A stretch of DNA of 64,000 bases from Nocardioides phosphati (GTDB taxonomy: Bacteria > Actinomycetota > Actinomycetes > Propionibacteriales > Nocardioidaceae), in assembly GCF_014646375.1 (NCBI RefSeq), contig NZ_BMNI01000007.1:62001-126000 (forward strand), written 5' to 3'. Under the pieces are notes generated by a model. That model was not told where the DNA came from and searched no databases. It was given only the letters and a program-made list of their open reading frames with translations. Every line of letters starts with the position of its first letter. Position 1 is the stretch's first letter. Positions 10,778 to 20,509 of this stretch are shown here, piece after piece. The translations under genes were made by a program, and so were the position numbers.

Positions 10778-12412
10778 ATGTCGGCATCCGACCCGGACCT
10801 GAGATTCCTGGAGGCACAGCGGTCACTCGCTGCTGTCACCGCGCAGAACGAGCGGCTCGCGCAGACGCTGCGAGACGCGCGTGACCAGATCGTCGCGCTC
10901 AAGGAGGAGGTCGACCGGCTGGCCCAGCCCCCGGCCGGCTTCGGCACGTTCCTGCAGCGCAACGACGACGACTCGGTCGACGTGTTCACGGGCGGGCGCA
11001 AGCTCCGCGTGCACGTGAGCCCCAACGTCGACCTCGACACGCTGCAGCGTGGCCAGGAGGTCATGCTCAACGAGGCGCTCAATGTCGTCGCGGCGTTCGC
11101 GTTCGAGCAGATCGGCGAGGTCGTGATGCTCAAGGAGGTGCTCGCCGACGGTGAGCGCGTCCTGGTCATCGCCAACGCCGACGAGGAGCGCGTCGTCCGC
11201 ATCGGAGAGCCGCTGCACGGCGAGAAGCTCCGCGCGGGTGACTCGCTGCTGCTCGACGCGCGCGCGGGCTACGTCTACGAGAAGGTCCCGAAGTCGGAGG
11301 TCGAGGAGCTCGTCCTCGAGGAGGTCCCCGACATCCACTACTCCGACATCGGTGGCCTCAGCGCACAGATCGACCAGATCACCGACGCCGTCGAGCTGCC
11401 CTACCTCTACCCCGAGATGTTCAAGGAGCACCAGCTCAAGCCGCCCAAGGGCGTGCTGCTCTACGGTCCTCCTGGCTGCGGCAAGACGCTGATCGCCAAG
11501 GCAGTCGCCAACAGCCTCGCCAAGAAGGTCGCGGAGAAGACCGGCCAGGAGGGGAAGTCCTACTTCCTCAACATCAAGGGCCCCGAGCTCCTCAACAAGT
11601 ACGTCGGCGAGACCGAGCGCCACATCCGCCTGGTCTTCCAGCGGGCGCGCGAGAAGGCTTCCGAGGGGACTCCCGTCATCGTCTTCTTCGACGAGATGGA
11701 CTCCCTCTTCCGCACGCGCGGCTCGGGCGTCAGCTCCGACGTGGAGAACACCATCGTCCCGCAGCTGCTCAGCGAGATCGACGGCGTCGAGCTCCTGGAG
11801 AACGTCCTGGTCATCGGCGCCTCCAACCGCGAGGACATGATCGACCCCGCGATCCTGCGCCCCGGCCGCCTCGACGTGAAGATCAAGATCGAGCGTCCCG
11901 ACGCCGAGTCCGCCCGCGACATCTTCTCGAAGTACCTGGTGCCGTCGCTGCCGCTCCACGAGGACGACCTCGCGGAGTTCGGCGGCTCCCGCGAGGCCAC
12001 CGTTGCCGGCATGATCCGGGCCGCGGTCGAGCGGATGTACACCGAGACCGAGGAGAACCGCTTCCTCGAGGTCACCTACGCCAACGGCGACAAGGAGGTC
12101 CTCTACTTCAAGGACTTCAACTCGGGCGCGATGATCCAGAACATCGTCGACCGCGCCAAGAAGATGGCGATCAAGGACCTCCTCGACCACCAGCAGAAGG
12201 GCCTGCGCGTGCAGCACCTCCTGCAGGCCTGCGTCGACGAGTTCAAGGAGAACGAGGACCTCCCCAACACCACCAACCCCGACGACTGGGCCCGCATCTC
12301 CGGCAAGAAGGGCGAGCGGATCGTCTTCATCCGCACGCTCGTCACCGGCAAGCAGGGCACCGAGCCGGGCCGCTCCATCGACACGGTCGCCAACACCGGC
12401 CAGTACCTCTGA
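10778..12412 (+). CDS. arc: Proteasome-associated AAA ATPase (ARC/Mpa)
   Basis: A 544-residue ring ATPase that recognises pupylated proteins and feeds them to the 20S core. It has an N-terminal coiled coil (about 5-50) that binds Pup, a tandem OB region (about 55-190), and one AAA domain with Walker A GPPGCGKT (230-237), Walker B acidic pair Asp305-Glu306, and SNRED/RPGRLD downstream. The C-terminus is GQYL, the tail that docks into the alpha ring. ATG 10778 is preferred to GTG 10769 because the latter lies inside the AAGGAGG ribosome-binding site. It is 10 nt upstream of dop. Confidence 0.96.
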   Translation: MSASDPDLRFLEAQRSLAAVTAQNERLAQTLRDARDQIVALKEEVDRLAQPPAGFGTFLQRNDDDSVDVFTGGRKLRVHVSPNVDLDTLQRGQEVMLNEALNVVAAFAFEQIGEVVMLKEVLADGERVLVIANADEERVVRIGEPLHGEKLRAGDSLLLDARAGYVYEKVPKSEVEELVLEEVPDIHYSDIGGLSAQIDQITDAVELPYLYPEMFKEHQLKPPKGVLLYGPPGCGKTLIAKAVANSLAKKVAEKTGQEGKSYFLNIKGPELLNKYVGETERHIRLVFQRAREKASEGTPVIVFFDEMDSLFRTRGSGVSSDVENTIVPQLLSEIDGVELLENVLVIGASNREDMIDPAILRPGRLDVKIKIERPDAESARDIFSKYLVPSLPLHEDDLAEFGGSREATVAGMIRAAVERMYTETEENRFLEVTYANGDKEVLYFKDFNSGAMIQNIVDRAKKMAIKDLLDHQQKGLRVQHLLQACVDEFKENEDLPNTTNPDDWARISGKKGERIVFIRTLVTGKQGTEPGRSIDTVANTGQYL

Positions 12413-12422
12413 GGGGCACCCG

Positions 12423-13931
12423 ATGAGCGTGGTGCGCGTCATGGGCACCGAGGTGGAGTACGGCATCTCGGTGACCGGCCAGCCCACGGCCAACCCCATG
12501 CAGGCGTCGTCCCAGGTCGTCAACGCGTACGCCGCGGCGACGATGCGGGCGCGCCGCGCACGGTGGGACTTCGAGGAGGAGTCGCCGCTGCGTGACGCCC
12601 GCGGCTTCGACATGTCGCGGGCCAAGGCCGACGCCAGCCAGCTCACCGACGAGGACCTCGGCCTGGCCAACGTCATCCTCACCAACGGGGCCCGGCTCTA
12701 CGTCGACCACGCCCACCCGGAGTACTCCACGCCCGAGTGCACCAACCCGCTCGACGTCGTCCGCTGGGACCGCGCGGGGGAGCGGGTCATGCTCGAGGCG
12801 TCGCGGCTCGCCGCCCAGGTGCCCGGCACCGCGCCGATCCTGCTCTACAAGAACAACACCGACAACAAGGGCGCCTCCTACGGCGCCCACGAGAACTTCC
12901 TGATGCGGCGGTCGACGCCGTTCGGCGAGATCGTGCGCCACCTGACGCCCTTCCTCGTCAGCCGTCAGGTCCTCTGCGGCGCAGGGCGCGTCGGCATCGG
13001 CCAGGACGGCTCCGGCCACGGCTTCCAGATCACCCAGCGCGCGGACTTCTTCGAGGTCGAGGTGGGGCTCGAGACCACCCTAAAGCGGCCGATCATCAAC
13101 ACGCGCGACGAGCCCCACGCCGACCCGGCGACGTACCGGCGGCTCCACGTGATCATCGGCGACGCCAACCTCGCCGAGACATCGACGTACCTCAAGGTCG
13201 GCACGACCTCGCTCGTGCTGGCCATGATCGAGGACGGCTTCATCGACCGCGACCTGGCGCTCGCCACCCCGGTGTCGAGCCTGCGGGCGATCAGCCACGA
13301 CCCCACCTGCACACTGGCTGTGGCGCTCAAGGACGGCCGGCGCCTCACCGCCGTGCAGCTCCAGCTCGAGTACCTCGACCTCGCGAAGAAGTACGTCGAG
13401 GACCGCTACGGCGTCGACGCCGACGCGCAGACCCGTGACGTGCTCCACCGCTGGGAGTCGGTGCTCGACCGGCTCGAGCGCGACCCGATGCTCTGCGCGA
13501 CGGAGCTCGACTGGTGCGCCAAGCTGCAGCTCCTCCAGCAGTACCGCGATCGAGACGGCCTCGACTGGGAGGCCCCCAAGCTCCACGCCATCGACCTGCA
13601 GTACGCCGACATCCGCCCCGAGAAGGGTCTCTACCACCGCCTCGTCGCGCTCGGGCGGATGAAGACGCTCATCGAACCGACGAGCGTCGAGCGGTCGGTG
13701 CACGAGCCTCCGGAGGACACCCGCGCGTGGTTCCGCGGCAAGTGCCTGGCCAAGTACGGCGACGGCGTGGCCGCCGCGTCGTGGGACTCCGTGATCCTCG
13801 ATCTCGAGGGCCACGAGTCGCTGCACCGGATCCCCACGCTCGACCCGCTGCGTGGCACGCGGGCCCATGTCGAGGCGCTGCTGGACCGGTGCGAAACCGC
13901 CGAGCAGCTCTTCCGTGAACTCACTGGCTGA
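12423..13931 (+). CDS. dop: Depupylase/deamidase of Pup
   Basis: A 502-residue Dop with the glutamine-synthetase-like fold, close in length to the mycobacterial enzyme. The N-terminal strand [10 protein letters not shown] contains the metal-binding glutamates. The Dop-specific loop region after [11 protein letters not shown] distinguishes it from PafA, and shared blocks such as HPEYSTPEC and [12 protein letters not shown] are present. Dop removes Pup from substrates and, where Pup ends in Gln, deamidates it. The Pup encoded next door already ends in Glu, so only the depupylase activity should be needed. The ATG has GAGGGG 6 nt upstream. Confidence 0.96.
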   Translation: MSVVRVMGTEVEYGISVTGQPTANPMQASSQVVNAYAAATMRARRARWDFEEESPLRDARGFDMSRAKADASQLTDEDLGLANVILTNGARLYVDHAHPEYSTPECTNPLDVVRWDRAGERVMLEASRLAAQVPGTAPILLYKNNTDNKGASYGAHENFLMRRSTPFGEIVRHLTPFLVSRQVLCGAGRVGIGQDGSGHGFQITQRADFFEVEVGLETTLKRPIINTRDEPHADPATYRRLHVIIGDANLAETSTYLKVGTTSLVLAMIEDGFIDRDLALATPVSSLRAISHDPTCTLAVALKDGRRLTAVQLQLEYLDLAKKYVEDRYGVDADAQTRDVLHRWESVLDRLERDPMLCATELDWCAKLQLLQQYRDRDGLDWEAPKLHAIDLQYADIRPEKGLYHRLVALGRMKTLIEPTSVERSVHEPPEDTRAWFRGKCLAKYGDGVAAASWDSVILDLEGHESLHRIPTLDPLRGTRAHVEALLDRCETAEQLFRELTG

Positions 13932-13937
13932 TCGGAC

Positions 13938-13943
13938 TAGTGT
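13938..13943 (+). promoter_or_regulatory. -10 element TAGTGT, leaderless promoter of pup
   Basis: TAGTGT starts 6 nt after the dop stop, followed by a 6-nt spacer and the ATG of pup at 13950. There is no Shine-Dalgarno sequence before pup, so a separate leaderless transcript for pup-prcB-prcA is likely. Confidence 0.6.
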
Positions 13944-13949
13944 CGAGCC

Positions 13950-14153
13950 ATGGCCCAGGAGCAGAAGCACCCGAAGAAGTCTTCGGAGGAGTCCGTCGAG
14001 CAGGTCGATGACGTCACTGCCGACGAGACGGTCGCCGAGCGCAAGGAACAGCTCGACGAGGACATCGACGCGATCCTCGACGAGATCGACGACGTGCTCG
14101 AGACCAACGCCGAGGACTTCGTGAAGTCGTTCATCCAGAAGGGCGGCGAGTGA
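13950..14153 (+). CDS. pup: Prokaryotic ubiquitin-like protein Pup, GGE-ending form
   Basis: A 67-residue, highly acidic, largely disordered protein that is ligated to lysines of target proteins. The central helix-forming region (about 25-55: [20 protein letters not shown]) is the part bound by the ARC coiled coil. The C-terminus reads [11 protein letters not shown]. Many actinobacterial Pups end in GGQ and must be deamidated; this one is encoded with the final Glu and can be ligated directly by PafA. Its stop overlaps the start of prcB by 4 nt. Confidence 0.97.
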   Translation: MAQEQKHPKKSSEESVEQVDDVTADETVAERKEQLDEDIDAILDEIDDVLETNAEDFVKSFIQKGGE

Positions 14154-15019
14154 GCGCCCTGCAGGGAGGGGGAGCCAACCCGTTCGTCGGGCTCCCCGCC
14201 TCCTTCATGACGCCCGGCACCTCGTCGTTCAGGGACTTCCTGGAGACCCACCAGCCCGACCTGCTCCCGGGGAGCCGTGCGACCGGCCTGACCGGCGCGG
14301 GCGACCTCGCTCCGCACGGCACCACGATCGTCGCCGCGACGTTCGAGGGTGGCGTGGTCATGGCCGGTGACCGCCGCGCGACGATGGGCAACATCATCGC
14401 CCAGCGCGACATCGAGAAGGTCTTCCCGGCCGACGAGTTCTCCTGCGTCGGCATCGCCGGCACGGCGGGCCTCGCGGTCGAGATGGTCCGGCTCTTCCAG
14501 ACCGAGCTCGAGCACTACGAGAAGATCGAGGGCTCGACGCTGTCCATGGACGGCAAGGCCAACCGCCTGGCCGCCCTCATCCGCGGCAACCTCGGCCTCG
14601 CCATGCAGGGCCTCGCCGTCGTCCCGCTCTTCGCCGGCTTCGACCTCGACGCCGGCATCGGCCGGATCTTCTCGTACGACGTCACGGGCGGCCGCTACGA
14701 GGAGACCGCGTTCCACTCCGTCGGCTCCGGCTCGCTCTTCGCGCGCGGGTCACTCAAGAAGCTCTACCGCGAGGACCTCGACGCCGAGCGCACCGTCCAG
14801 GCGGTCGTGGAGGCGCTCTACGACGCCGCCGATGACGACTCCGCCACCGGCGGACCCGACGTGACCCGTCGGATCTTCCCGGTCGTCCAGGTGATCACCG
14901 CCGACGGCGGTCGTCGCATGGCCGACGAGGAGGTCGCGACCATCGCCGACCGCGTCATCGACGGGCGGATGCGCCGCCCTGATGGTCCCGCCGCCGAGCT
15001 GGAAGGCCCGCGCCGATGA
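14150..15019 (+). CDS. prcB: 20S proteasome beta subunit
   Basis: A 289-residue N-terminal nucleophile hydrolase, the catalytic subunit of the core particle. Residues 1-57 are a propeptide; the conserved HG/TT junction puts the catalytic threonine at Thr58 (mature [11 protein letters not shown]). [12 protein letters not shown] follows and contains the family Asp/Arg region. The start is a GTG overlapping the pup stop (GTGA), so translation is coupled. It overlaps prcA by 4 nt. Confidence 0.96.
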   Translation: MSALQGGGANPFVGLPASFMTPGTSSFRDFLETHQPDLLPGSRATGLTGAGDLAPHGTTIVAATFEGGVVMAGDRRATMGNIIAQRDIEKVFPADEFSCVGIAGTAGLAVEMVRLFQTELEHYEKIEGSTLSMDGKANRLAALIRGNLGLAMQGLAVVPLFAGFDLDAGIGRIFSYDVTGGRYEETAFHSVGSGSLFARGSLKKLYREDLDAERTVQAVVEALYDAADDDSATGGPDVTRRIFPVVQVITADGGRRMADEEVATIADRVIDGRMRRPDGPAAELEGPRR

Positions 15020-15945
15020 GTATGCCGTTCTACGTCTCGCCCGAGCAGATGATGAAGGACCGGGCCGACTTCGCACGCAAGGGCATCGCGCGCGGCCGCT
15101 CGGTCATCGCGGTGCAGTACGCCGACGGCGTGCTCTTCGTCTCCGAGAACCCCAGCCAGGCGCTGCACAAGGTCTCCGAGATCTACGACCGCATCGCCTT
15201 CGCGGCGGTCGGCCGCTACAACGAGTTCGAGAACCTCCGCATCGCCGGCGTGCGGCTGGCCGACATGCGCGGCTACGCCTACGACCGCCGTGACGTCACG
15301 GGGCGCGGCCTGGCCAACGCCTACGCGCAGACGCTCGGCACGATCTTCAGCAGCGGGGGAGAGAAGCCCTACGAGGTCGAGATCTTCGTCGCCGAGATCG
15401 GTGACGCCGCGACGGGTGACCAGCTCTACCGCCTCACCTACGACGGCCAGGTCGCCGACGAGCACGGCTATGCCGTCATGGGCGGCGCAGCAGACGTCGT
15501 CGCGGGCTACCTGAAGGAGCACTACGCCGAGGGCTCCGACCTGACGTCCGCGCTCCGCCTCGCGGTCGCCGCCCTCGGTCACAGCGAGGCGGGGGACCGC
15601 GTCGTGCCCCACGACGACCTCGAGGTCGCGGTGCTCGACCGGACCCGCATGCAGCCGCGCAAGTTCAAGCGGATCCGCGGTCAGCAGCTGACCGACCTGC
15701 TCGGCCCGCGCGGACCGGAGCAGCCCGGCGCCCCCCTCACCGACGACGGCGCCACTGCGGCCCCTGCCGCGGGCTCGGCGACCGACGACCCGGCGGACCC
15801 CACCGACACCGTCAGCGGCAGCGTCGCGCCGCTGGAGGACCCCGTCTCCGGCGAGCCGCTTCCGCCCGTCACCGGCGGCGCACCCCAGCAGGGCACCGAG
15901 CCGGCGGTCGGCCCGTCCACACCGCCGCCGGCTCCGCCTGCCTGA
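15016..15945 (+). CDS. prcA: 20S proteasome alpha subunit
   Basis: A 309-residue alpha subunit that forms the outer rings and gated pore. The N-terminus [20 protein letters not shown] is the gating segment, followed by the family block [20 protein letters not shown]. The folded domain ends near residue 240; the last about 65 residues are a Pro/Ala/Gly/Thr-rich, probably disordered tail ending PPPAPPA, which is longer than in mycobacteria. The start overlaps prcB (ATGA), and the stop is 5 nt from the convergent oxidoreductase gene. Confidence 0.95.
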   Translation: MSMPFYVSPEQMMKDRADFARKGIARGRSVIAVQYADGVLFVSENPSQALHKVSEIYDRIAFAAVGRYNEFENLRIAGVRLADMRGYAYDRRDVTGRGLANAYAQTLGTIFSSGGEKPYEVEIFVAEIGDAATGDQLYRLTYDGQVADEHGYAVMGGAADVVAGYLKEHYAEGSDLTSALRLAVAALGHSEAGDRVVPHDDLEVAVLDRTRMQPRKFKRIRGQQLTDLLGPRGPEQPGAPLTDDGATAAPAAGSATDDPADPTDTVSGSVAPLEDPVSGEPLPPVTGGAPQQGTEPAVGPSTPPPAPPA

Positions 15946-15950
15946 GGCGG

Positions 15951-17354
15951 TCAGAGCTCCAGACGCTTGCAGGCGGGTCCGTCGAGGACGGACCCGTCGG
16001 CAGCGAACCGTGAGCCGTGGAGCGGGCAGTCCCAGCTCTGCTCCGCGTCGTTCCACCGCAGCCGACCCCCGAGGTGCGTGCACACCGGCGCGCTCTCACC
16101 CGACCTGCCAGTCAGCTTCGAGAGTGGGCCGCGGGTCACGTGGCCGGCGACCATCTCGGCCGCGACCTTCGCGTTGGCCAGCAGCACGTCGGGCAGCCCC
16201 CGCAGGTCGGCAGCCGACCAGGTCGACCACGCCGGCTCCCACGGCGGCAGCTCACCGCCGAGGATCCGCTTGGACAGCACGAGCGCGCCGGCAGCGGCGT
16301 TGGTGAAGCCCCACTTGGCGTAGCCGGTCATCACGAGGACCCGTTCGTCGTGGGGCACCAGCGCGCCGGCGTACGGCAGACCGCTCGGGCCGTGCCAGTC
16401 CTGCGCGGACCAGCGGTGGGTGACCTCGCCGCCGGGGAAGTGCTCGTCGGCCCAGGCAGCGAGGTCGACGAGATGGCCCGCCTCATCGGGTCCTCGGCCC
16501 GTGACGTGGTTGTTGCCACCGACGAGGAGGACGTCGTCGGCTGCCGGACGCAGCGAGCGCGTGGGGCTGTCGACGGAGAGGTACATCCCGTCAGGCGGGG
16601 TGACGCCGCGCACGGCGACCGCGTAGGAGCGGTGGGCGGTCAGGCGGCCGAACCAGCCCCCGCGGTCGAGCACGGGACAGCCCGTCGCGAGCACGAGCCG
16701 GTCCGCCCGCACCCGGGCTTCAGCGTCCGTCGCGACGAGCACGTTGTGGTCGTCGACCTCCGCGCCCATGAGCCGGGTGCCCTCGTGGACGACGCCGCCG
16801 TGCGCCTCGAGCTCGGCCACCAGCGCATCGACGAGTTGCACGGGGTCGATGAGCACCTGGTCCGGCAGGCTGATCGCGTCCGTCACCGCGAACGGGAGGG
16901 CGGGGTCGGCACCACGCTCGACCACGAGGCCGGCAGCCTGCGACGCCTGCGCCTCCTCCGCGACCTTCACCGCACCCTCGTCGGTGGTCGCGTAGGTCCA
17001 CGCGGTGGCCGTGCGATGGGGAACGGCGTTGTCCTCGAGGAAGCGCCGCAGCCACGCCTGGCCCTCGCGGTTCCCCTCGACGTAGTCGCGGGCGAGCGAG
17101 GAGTTGTGGTGGTCCATGATCGTGCTCATCCGGCTGCCTTGCAGGATGCTCACCTTGGCCGTGCTGTGGCCCGTCGTGCCCTGCCCGACCCGGCGCGCCT
17201 CGAGCACGGCGACGCTCTTGCCGGCACGCGCCAGCAGGACGGCGGCGAGCAGTCCGCTCACACCGCCGCCGACGACGACCACGTCGTACGTCGAGTCTCC
17301 GGCGGGGGCGGGCCGGGCGGGTGTGTCGGGGGAGCCCCAGAAAGCGTGCGACAT
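15951..17354 (-). CDS. FAD-dependent oxidoreductase with C-terminal Rieske domain
   Basis: A 467-residue two-domain protein. The N-terminal DAO-type FAD domain starts with VVVVGGGVSGLLAAVLLAR and continues with EARRVGQGTTGHSTAKVS. The C-terminal about 90 residues form a Rieske 2Fe-2S domain with CTHLGG and CPLHGS (two Cys, two His). This architecture is common in actinobacteria as an oxidoreductase of unknown substrate. It is encoded opposite to the proteasome genes, between prcA and pafA, and nothing ties it to pupylation beyond position. ATG 17354 is chosen; the frame remains open far upstream without homology. Confidence 0.88.
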   Translation of the reverse strand: MSHAFWGSPDTPARPAPAGDSTYDVVVVGGGVSGLLAAVLLARAGKSVAVLEARRVGQGTTGHSTAKVSILQGSRMSTIMDHHNSSLARDYVEGNREGQAWLRRFLEDNAVPHRTATAWTYATTDEGAVKVAEEAQASQAAGLVVERGADPALPFAVTDAISLPDQVLIDPVQLVDALVAELEAHGGVVHEGTRLMGAEVDDHNVLVATDAEARVRADRLVLATGCPVLDRGGWFGRLTAHRSYAVAVRGVTPPDGMYLSVDSPTRSLRPAADDVLLVGGNNHVTGRGPDEAGHLVDLAAWADEHFPGGEVTHRWSAQDWHGPSGLPYAGALVPHDERVLVMTGYAKWGFTNAAAGALVLSKRILGGELPPWEPAWSTWSAADLRGLPDVLLANAKVAAEMVAGHVTRGPLSKLTGRSGESAPVCTHLGGRLRWNDAEQSWDCPLHGSRFAADGSVLDGPACKRLEL

Positions 17355-17393
17355 GCCCGTGCCGTACCCGCCCCGTTCGCTGGGATGCGGGTC

Positions 17394-17399
17394 TAGTGT
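17394..17399 (+). promoter_or_regulatory. -10 element TAGTGT, leaderless promoter of pafA
   Basis: TAGTGT, spacer of 6 nt, ATG at 17406. The hexamer and spacing are the same as in front of pup. Confidence 0.6.
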
Positions 17400-17405
17400 C
17401 GGGAC

Positions 17406-18767
17406 ATGGACCGTCGGATCTTCGGGATCGAGAACGAGTACGGGGTCACCTGCACCTTCCACGGGCAGCGTCGGCTCAGCCCCGACGAGGTCGCGCGCTA
17501 CCTCTTCCGCAAGGTCGTGTCGTGGGGACGCAGCAGCAACGTCTTCCTCCGCAACGGTGCGCGGCTCTACCTCGATGTCGGCAGCCACCCGGAGTACGCC
17601 ACGCCGGAGTGCGACGACGTCGCCGAGCTGGTCGCCCACGACAAGGCGGGGGAGCGGATCCTCGAGGGGCTGCTGGTCGACGCGGAGCACCGCCTCCACG
17701 AGGAGGGCATCGCCGGCGACATCTACCTCTTCAAGAACAACACCGACTCGGCCGGCAACTCCTACGGCTGCCACGAGAACTACCTCGTCAGCCGCCAGGG
17801 CGAGTTCAGCCGTCTGGCCGACGTGCTGATCCCCTTCCTGGTCACGCGCCAGGTGATCGTGGGCGCGGGCAAGATCATCCAGACGCCGCGGGGTGCGTCG
17901 TACAGCGTGAGCCAGCGGGCCGAGCACATCTGGGAGGGCGTCTCCTCGGCGACCACCCGCAGCCGCCCGATCATCAACACCCGCGACGAGCCGCACGCCG
18001 ACGCCGAGCGCTACCGCAGGCTCCACGTCATCGTCGGCGACTCCAACATGTCCGAGACGACCACGATGCTGAAGGTCGCGAGCTGCGACCTCGTGCTGCG
18101 GATGATCGAGGCCGGCGTGGTGATGCGCGACCTCACCATGGAGAACCCCATCCGCGCGATCCGCGAGATCGCCCATGACATGACCGGCCGCAAGAAGGTC
18201 CGGCTCGCCAACGGCCGTGAGGCGAGCGCGCTCGACATCCAGCTCGAGTACCTCACGCGCGCCCGCGACTTCGTCGACCGGCGCGACCTGCGTACGCCGG
18301 TCATCGACCGCACGCTCGACCTCTGGGAGCGCGGCCTGAAGGCGATCGAGTCCGGCGACCTCTCGCTGGTCGACCGCGAGATCGACTGGGTGATCAAGTG
18401 GAAGCTGATCGAGCGCTACCGGGCCAAGCACGACCTGCCGCTGGGCCACGCGCGCATCGCCCAGCTCGACCTCGCCTACCACGACATCCGCCGCGACCGG
18501 GGGCTCTACAACCTGCTCGCCCGCAACGGCGCGGTGGCCCGTGTGACCGACGACCTGAGCGTCTTCCGCGCCAAGTCGGTGCCTCCGCAGACCACGCGCG
18601 CCAAGCTGCGCGGGGACTTCATCCGTGCGGCGCAGGACGGCCGGCGCGACTTCACCGTGGACTGGGTCCACCTCAAGCTCAACGACCAGGCCCAGCGCAC
18701 GGTCCTGTGCAAGGACCCGTTCCGTGCCGTGGACGAGCGGGTGCAGCGACTCATCGACGGCATGTGA
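17406..18767 (+). CDS. pafA: Pup-protein ligase
   Basis: A 453-residue glutamine-synthetase-fold ligase that uses ATP to join the C-terminal Glu of Pup to substrate lysines. The N-terminal strand [15 protein letters not shown] carries the metal-binding glutamates, and [10 protein letters not shown] and [13 protein letters not shown] are shared with Dop. The inserted Dop loop is missing, which identifies it as PafA. It is separated from the core proteasome genes by the FAD/Rieske gene and has its own leaderless promoter. Confidence 0.96.
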   Translation: MDRRIFGIENEYGVTCTFHGQRRLSPDEVARYLFRKVVSWGRSSNVFLRNGARLYLDVGSHPEYATPECDDVAELVAHDKAGERILEGLLVDAEHRLHEEGIAGDIYLFKNNTDSAGNSYGCHENYLVSRQGEFSRLADVLIPFLVTRQVIVGAGKIIQTPRGASYSVSQRAEHIWEGVSSATTRSRPIINTRDEPHADAERYRRLHVIVGDSNMSETTTMLKVASCDLVLRMIEAGVVMRDLTMENPIRAIREIAHDMTGRKKVRLANGREASALDIQLEYLTRARDFVDRRDLRTPVIDRTLDLWERGLKAIESGDLSLVDREIDWVIKWKLIERYRAKHDLPLGHARIAQLDLAYHDIRRDRGLYNLLARNGAVARVTDDLSVFRAKSVPPQTTRAKLRGDFIRAAQDGRRDFTVDWVHLKLNDQAQRTVLCKDPFRAVDERVQRLIDGM

Positions 18768-18797
18768 GTCCGTTCAGGCTCGGCTCAGCCACGTTGG

Positions 18798-18803
18798 CTA
18801 GGC
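18798..18803 (+). promoter_or_regulatory. Candidate -10 element TAGGCT of the FKBP lipoprotein gene
   Basis: TAGGCT would give a start near 18810 and a leader of about 30 nt ending in the ribosome-binding site AAGGGGA before GTG 18841. This supports GTG 18841 over the TTG at 18814. Confidence 0.4.
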
Positions 18804-18840
18804 TGCGCACGACTTGATCCAGCACCTGCAAGGGGAATCC

Positions 18841-19782
18841 GTGCGCCGCCTCGTCGTCACCTCCACCGTCCTCGCCCTCTCGACCGCCGGCCTCGCCGCC
18901 TGCGGCTCCGGCGACGACTCCCACCTGACCGGCAAGGTCACCGTCTCCGGTGACTTCGGCAAGCAGCCGACGGTGAAGTACTCCGGCAAGGTCAGCACGG
19001 ACAAGACGATCATCAAGGTGCTCCACAAGGGCACCGGCGCGACCGTCGCCGAGGGCGACTCCGTCACCGTCAACATGTACATCGGCAACGGCTACGACGG
19101 GAAGAAGGCGCTGAGCACCTTCGACGAGGGCCAGTCGCCGTCGCCCGTCGACGTCAGCAAGTCGACGCTCCCCGCGATCGAGAAGGCGCTCAAGGGCCAG
19201 AAGATCGGCTCCCGCGTCGAGGTGATCGCGGCGCCCAAGGACACCTGGGCCTCGCAGGGCGGCAACGCCCAGCTCAACATCGGCAACGACGACACCACCG
19301 TCTGGGTGATCGACCTTGTCAAGAAGGCGCCCAAGCCGCTGACCGGCCCCCAGGGCAAGACGCTGCCGACCCCGGCCGGCGCACCGAAGCTCAAGCTGAC
19401 CAAGGGCGTCCCGAGCGGCTTCGACTTCACGGGCATGGCACCCGTCGGCAAGACCACAAAGGTCTACACGCTGATCAAGGGCAGCGGCCCGGCGCTGAAG
19501 GTCGGCCAGAACGTCAAGATGGACTATCTGGGTCAGGTCGTGAAGGGCAAGGTCTTCGACGGTTCCTACGCGGCGGACCGGCAGCCACTCGACCTTCCCA
19601 AGCCGCTCGGCCAGGGCGGCGTCATCCAGGGCTGGGACAAGGGCCTGGTCGGTGTCACCGTCGGGAGCCGGGTCATCCTGGTCATCCCATCGGCCGAGGG
19701 CTACGGCGCTCAGGGCCAGGGCGCGGACATCCCGCCCAACGCGGACCTGGTCTTCGTCGTAGACATCCTCGCCGCCAACTGA
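18841..19782 (+). CDS. FKBP-type peptidyl-prolyl isomerase, lipoprotein
   Basis: A 313-residue secreted lipoprotein. The signal peptide ends in the lipobox LAAC with Cys21 as the lipid-modified residue. Two FKBP-like halves follow: a first about 45-155 (EGDSVTVNMYIGNGYDGKKA) that looks divergent, and a second about 215-313 with the normal core, GQNVKMDYLGQVV, VIQGWDKGLVG and PNADLVFVVDIL. It probably helps fold exported proteins at the membrane surface. It lies between pafA and the pafBC genes. Confidence 0.9.
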   Translation: MRRLVVTSTVLALSTAGLAACGSGDDSHLTGKVTVSGDFGKQPTVKYSGKVSTDKTIIKVLHKGTGATVAEGDSVTVNMYIGNGYDGKKALSTFDEGQSPSPVDVSKSTLPAIEKALKGQKIGSRVEVIAAPKDTWASQGGNAQLNIGNDDTTVWVIDLVKKAPKPLTGPQGKTLPTPAGAPKLKLTKGVPSGFDFTGMAPVGKTTKVYTLIKGSGPALKVGQNVKMDYLGQVVKGKVFDGSYAADRQPLDLPKPLGQGGVIQGWDKGLVGVTVGSRVILVIPSAEGYGAQGQGADIPPNADLVFVVDILAAN

Positions 19783-19804
19783 CGACTTCCAGCACTACTG
19801 TTGT

Positions 19805-19818
19805 CCCGATCAATCGGG
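19805..19818. repeat. Inverted repeat upstream of the secreted orphan gene
   Basis: CCCGAT-CA-ATCGGG is a perfect 6-bp inverted repeat with a 2-nt spacer, 36 nt before the ATG at 19855. It may be an operator or the end of a short terminator for the FKBP gene; neither is shown. Confidence 0.4.
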
Positions 19819-19854
19819 TCAAAGGAATCGAAACACAGCATTCTCGGGGGACAT

Positions 19855-20448
19855 ATGAAGCGTCTTGCGTCAGTTCTGGTCTTGCTCGTCTCGGCACTGC
19901 CGATGGTTGTCGCGTCCGCGTCACCCGCATCAGCCGACTCGTGCACCCCACCGTGGAAGTACTCGACTTCTGAAGGCCGGGTCGTCTGGATTCCAAGCTC
20001 ATTGAGTGCGGGTCCGTTCCAGTGGGGCGGGTCGCAAAGCATCAGCTGGTCGGACGGGTCCATGACCGCAAGCACCGCCGGTCGCGCCCATACCCTGGGG
20101 GTGTCCGGCGGCGTGAGCTTCCCGGTATGGCAGGCATCTGCCAAGTACGACTACCAATGGAATCGCAGCACGACCGACACGAAGTCTTTCACCCAGACGT
20201 TCACGACGCAGAGCCCAACCAAGCCTGAGAGCGTCCAGTGGCGCTGGCGGCTCTACCAGCGCGGTTGGCTCTTCACCGGCACCAAGTCTCGGCACATTCC
20301 AATTCCGTGTATTGCAGCTGGCGACTACTACAGCAAGCGCCGGTACGTCGTCCCGACCACGCGGGCCATCTATTCATTCCATGTCGAGCGTTACGCGCTG
20401 CGCGGTTACCTGCTGGACGCGGACGGCGTGCCGTTCAAGCCTTGGTGA
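19855..20448 (+). CDS. Secreted protein of unknown function
   Basis: A 197-residue protein with a clear Sec signal peptide (about 1-29, MKRLASVLVLLVSALPMV, cleavage after ASPASA) and no recognisable domain. The mature part is rich in Trp, Tyr, Ser and Thr (FQWGGSQSISWSDGS, SVQWRWRLYQRGW) with two cysteines, which suggests a beta-rich extracellular protein. Codons ending in A or T are much more frequent than in its neighbours, so its base composition differs from the surrounding genes. The position between the FKBP gene and pafB, where mycobacteria have nothing similar, fits a later insertion. The ATG has CGGGGG 5 nt upstream. Confidence 0.7.
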   Translation: MKRLASVLVLLVSALPMVVASASPASADSCTPPWKYSTSEGRVVWIPSSLSAGPFQWGGSQSISWSDGSMTASTAGRAHTLGVSGGVSFPVWQASAKYDYQWNRSTTDTKSFTQTFTTQSPTKPESVQWRWRLYQRGWLFTGTKSRHIPIPCIAAGDYYSKRRYVVPTTRAIYSFHVERYALRGYLLDADGVPFKPW

Positions 20449-20477
20449 ACACGTTGGGTGGTTCGCGCTGAGCGCCT

Positions 20478-20483
20478 TAAGGT
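20478..20483 (+). promoter_or_regulatory. Candidate -10 element TAAGGT of pafBC
   Basis: TAAGGT lies 26 nt before the pafB GTG at 20510 and would give a leader of about 20 nt. There is no obvious Shine-Dalgarno sequence. Confidence 0.35.
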
Positions 20484-20509
20484 TTCGATGAACGGCGGTC
20501 CGAAGTTCC

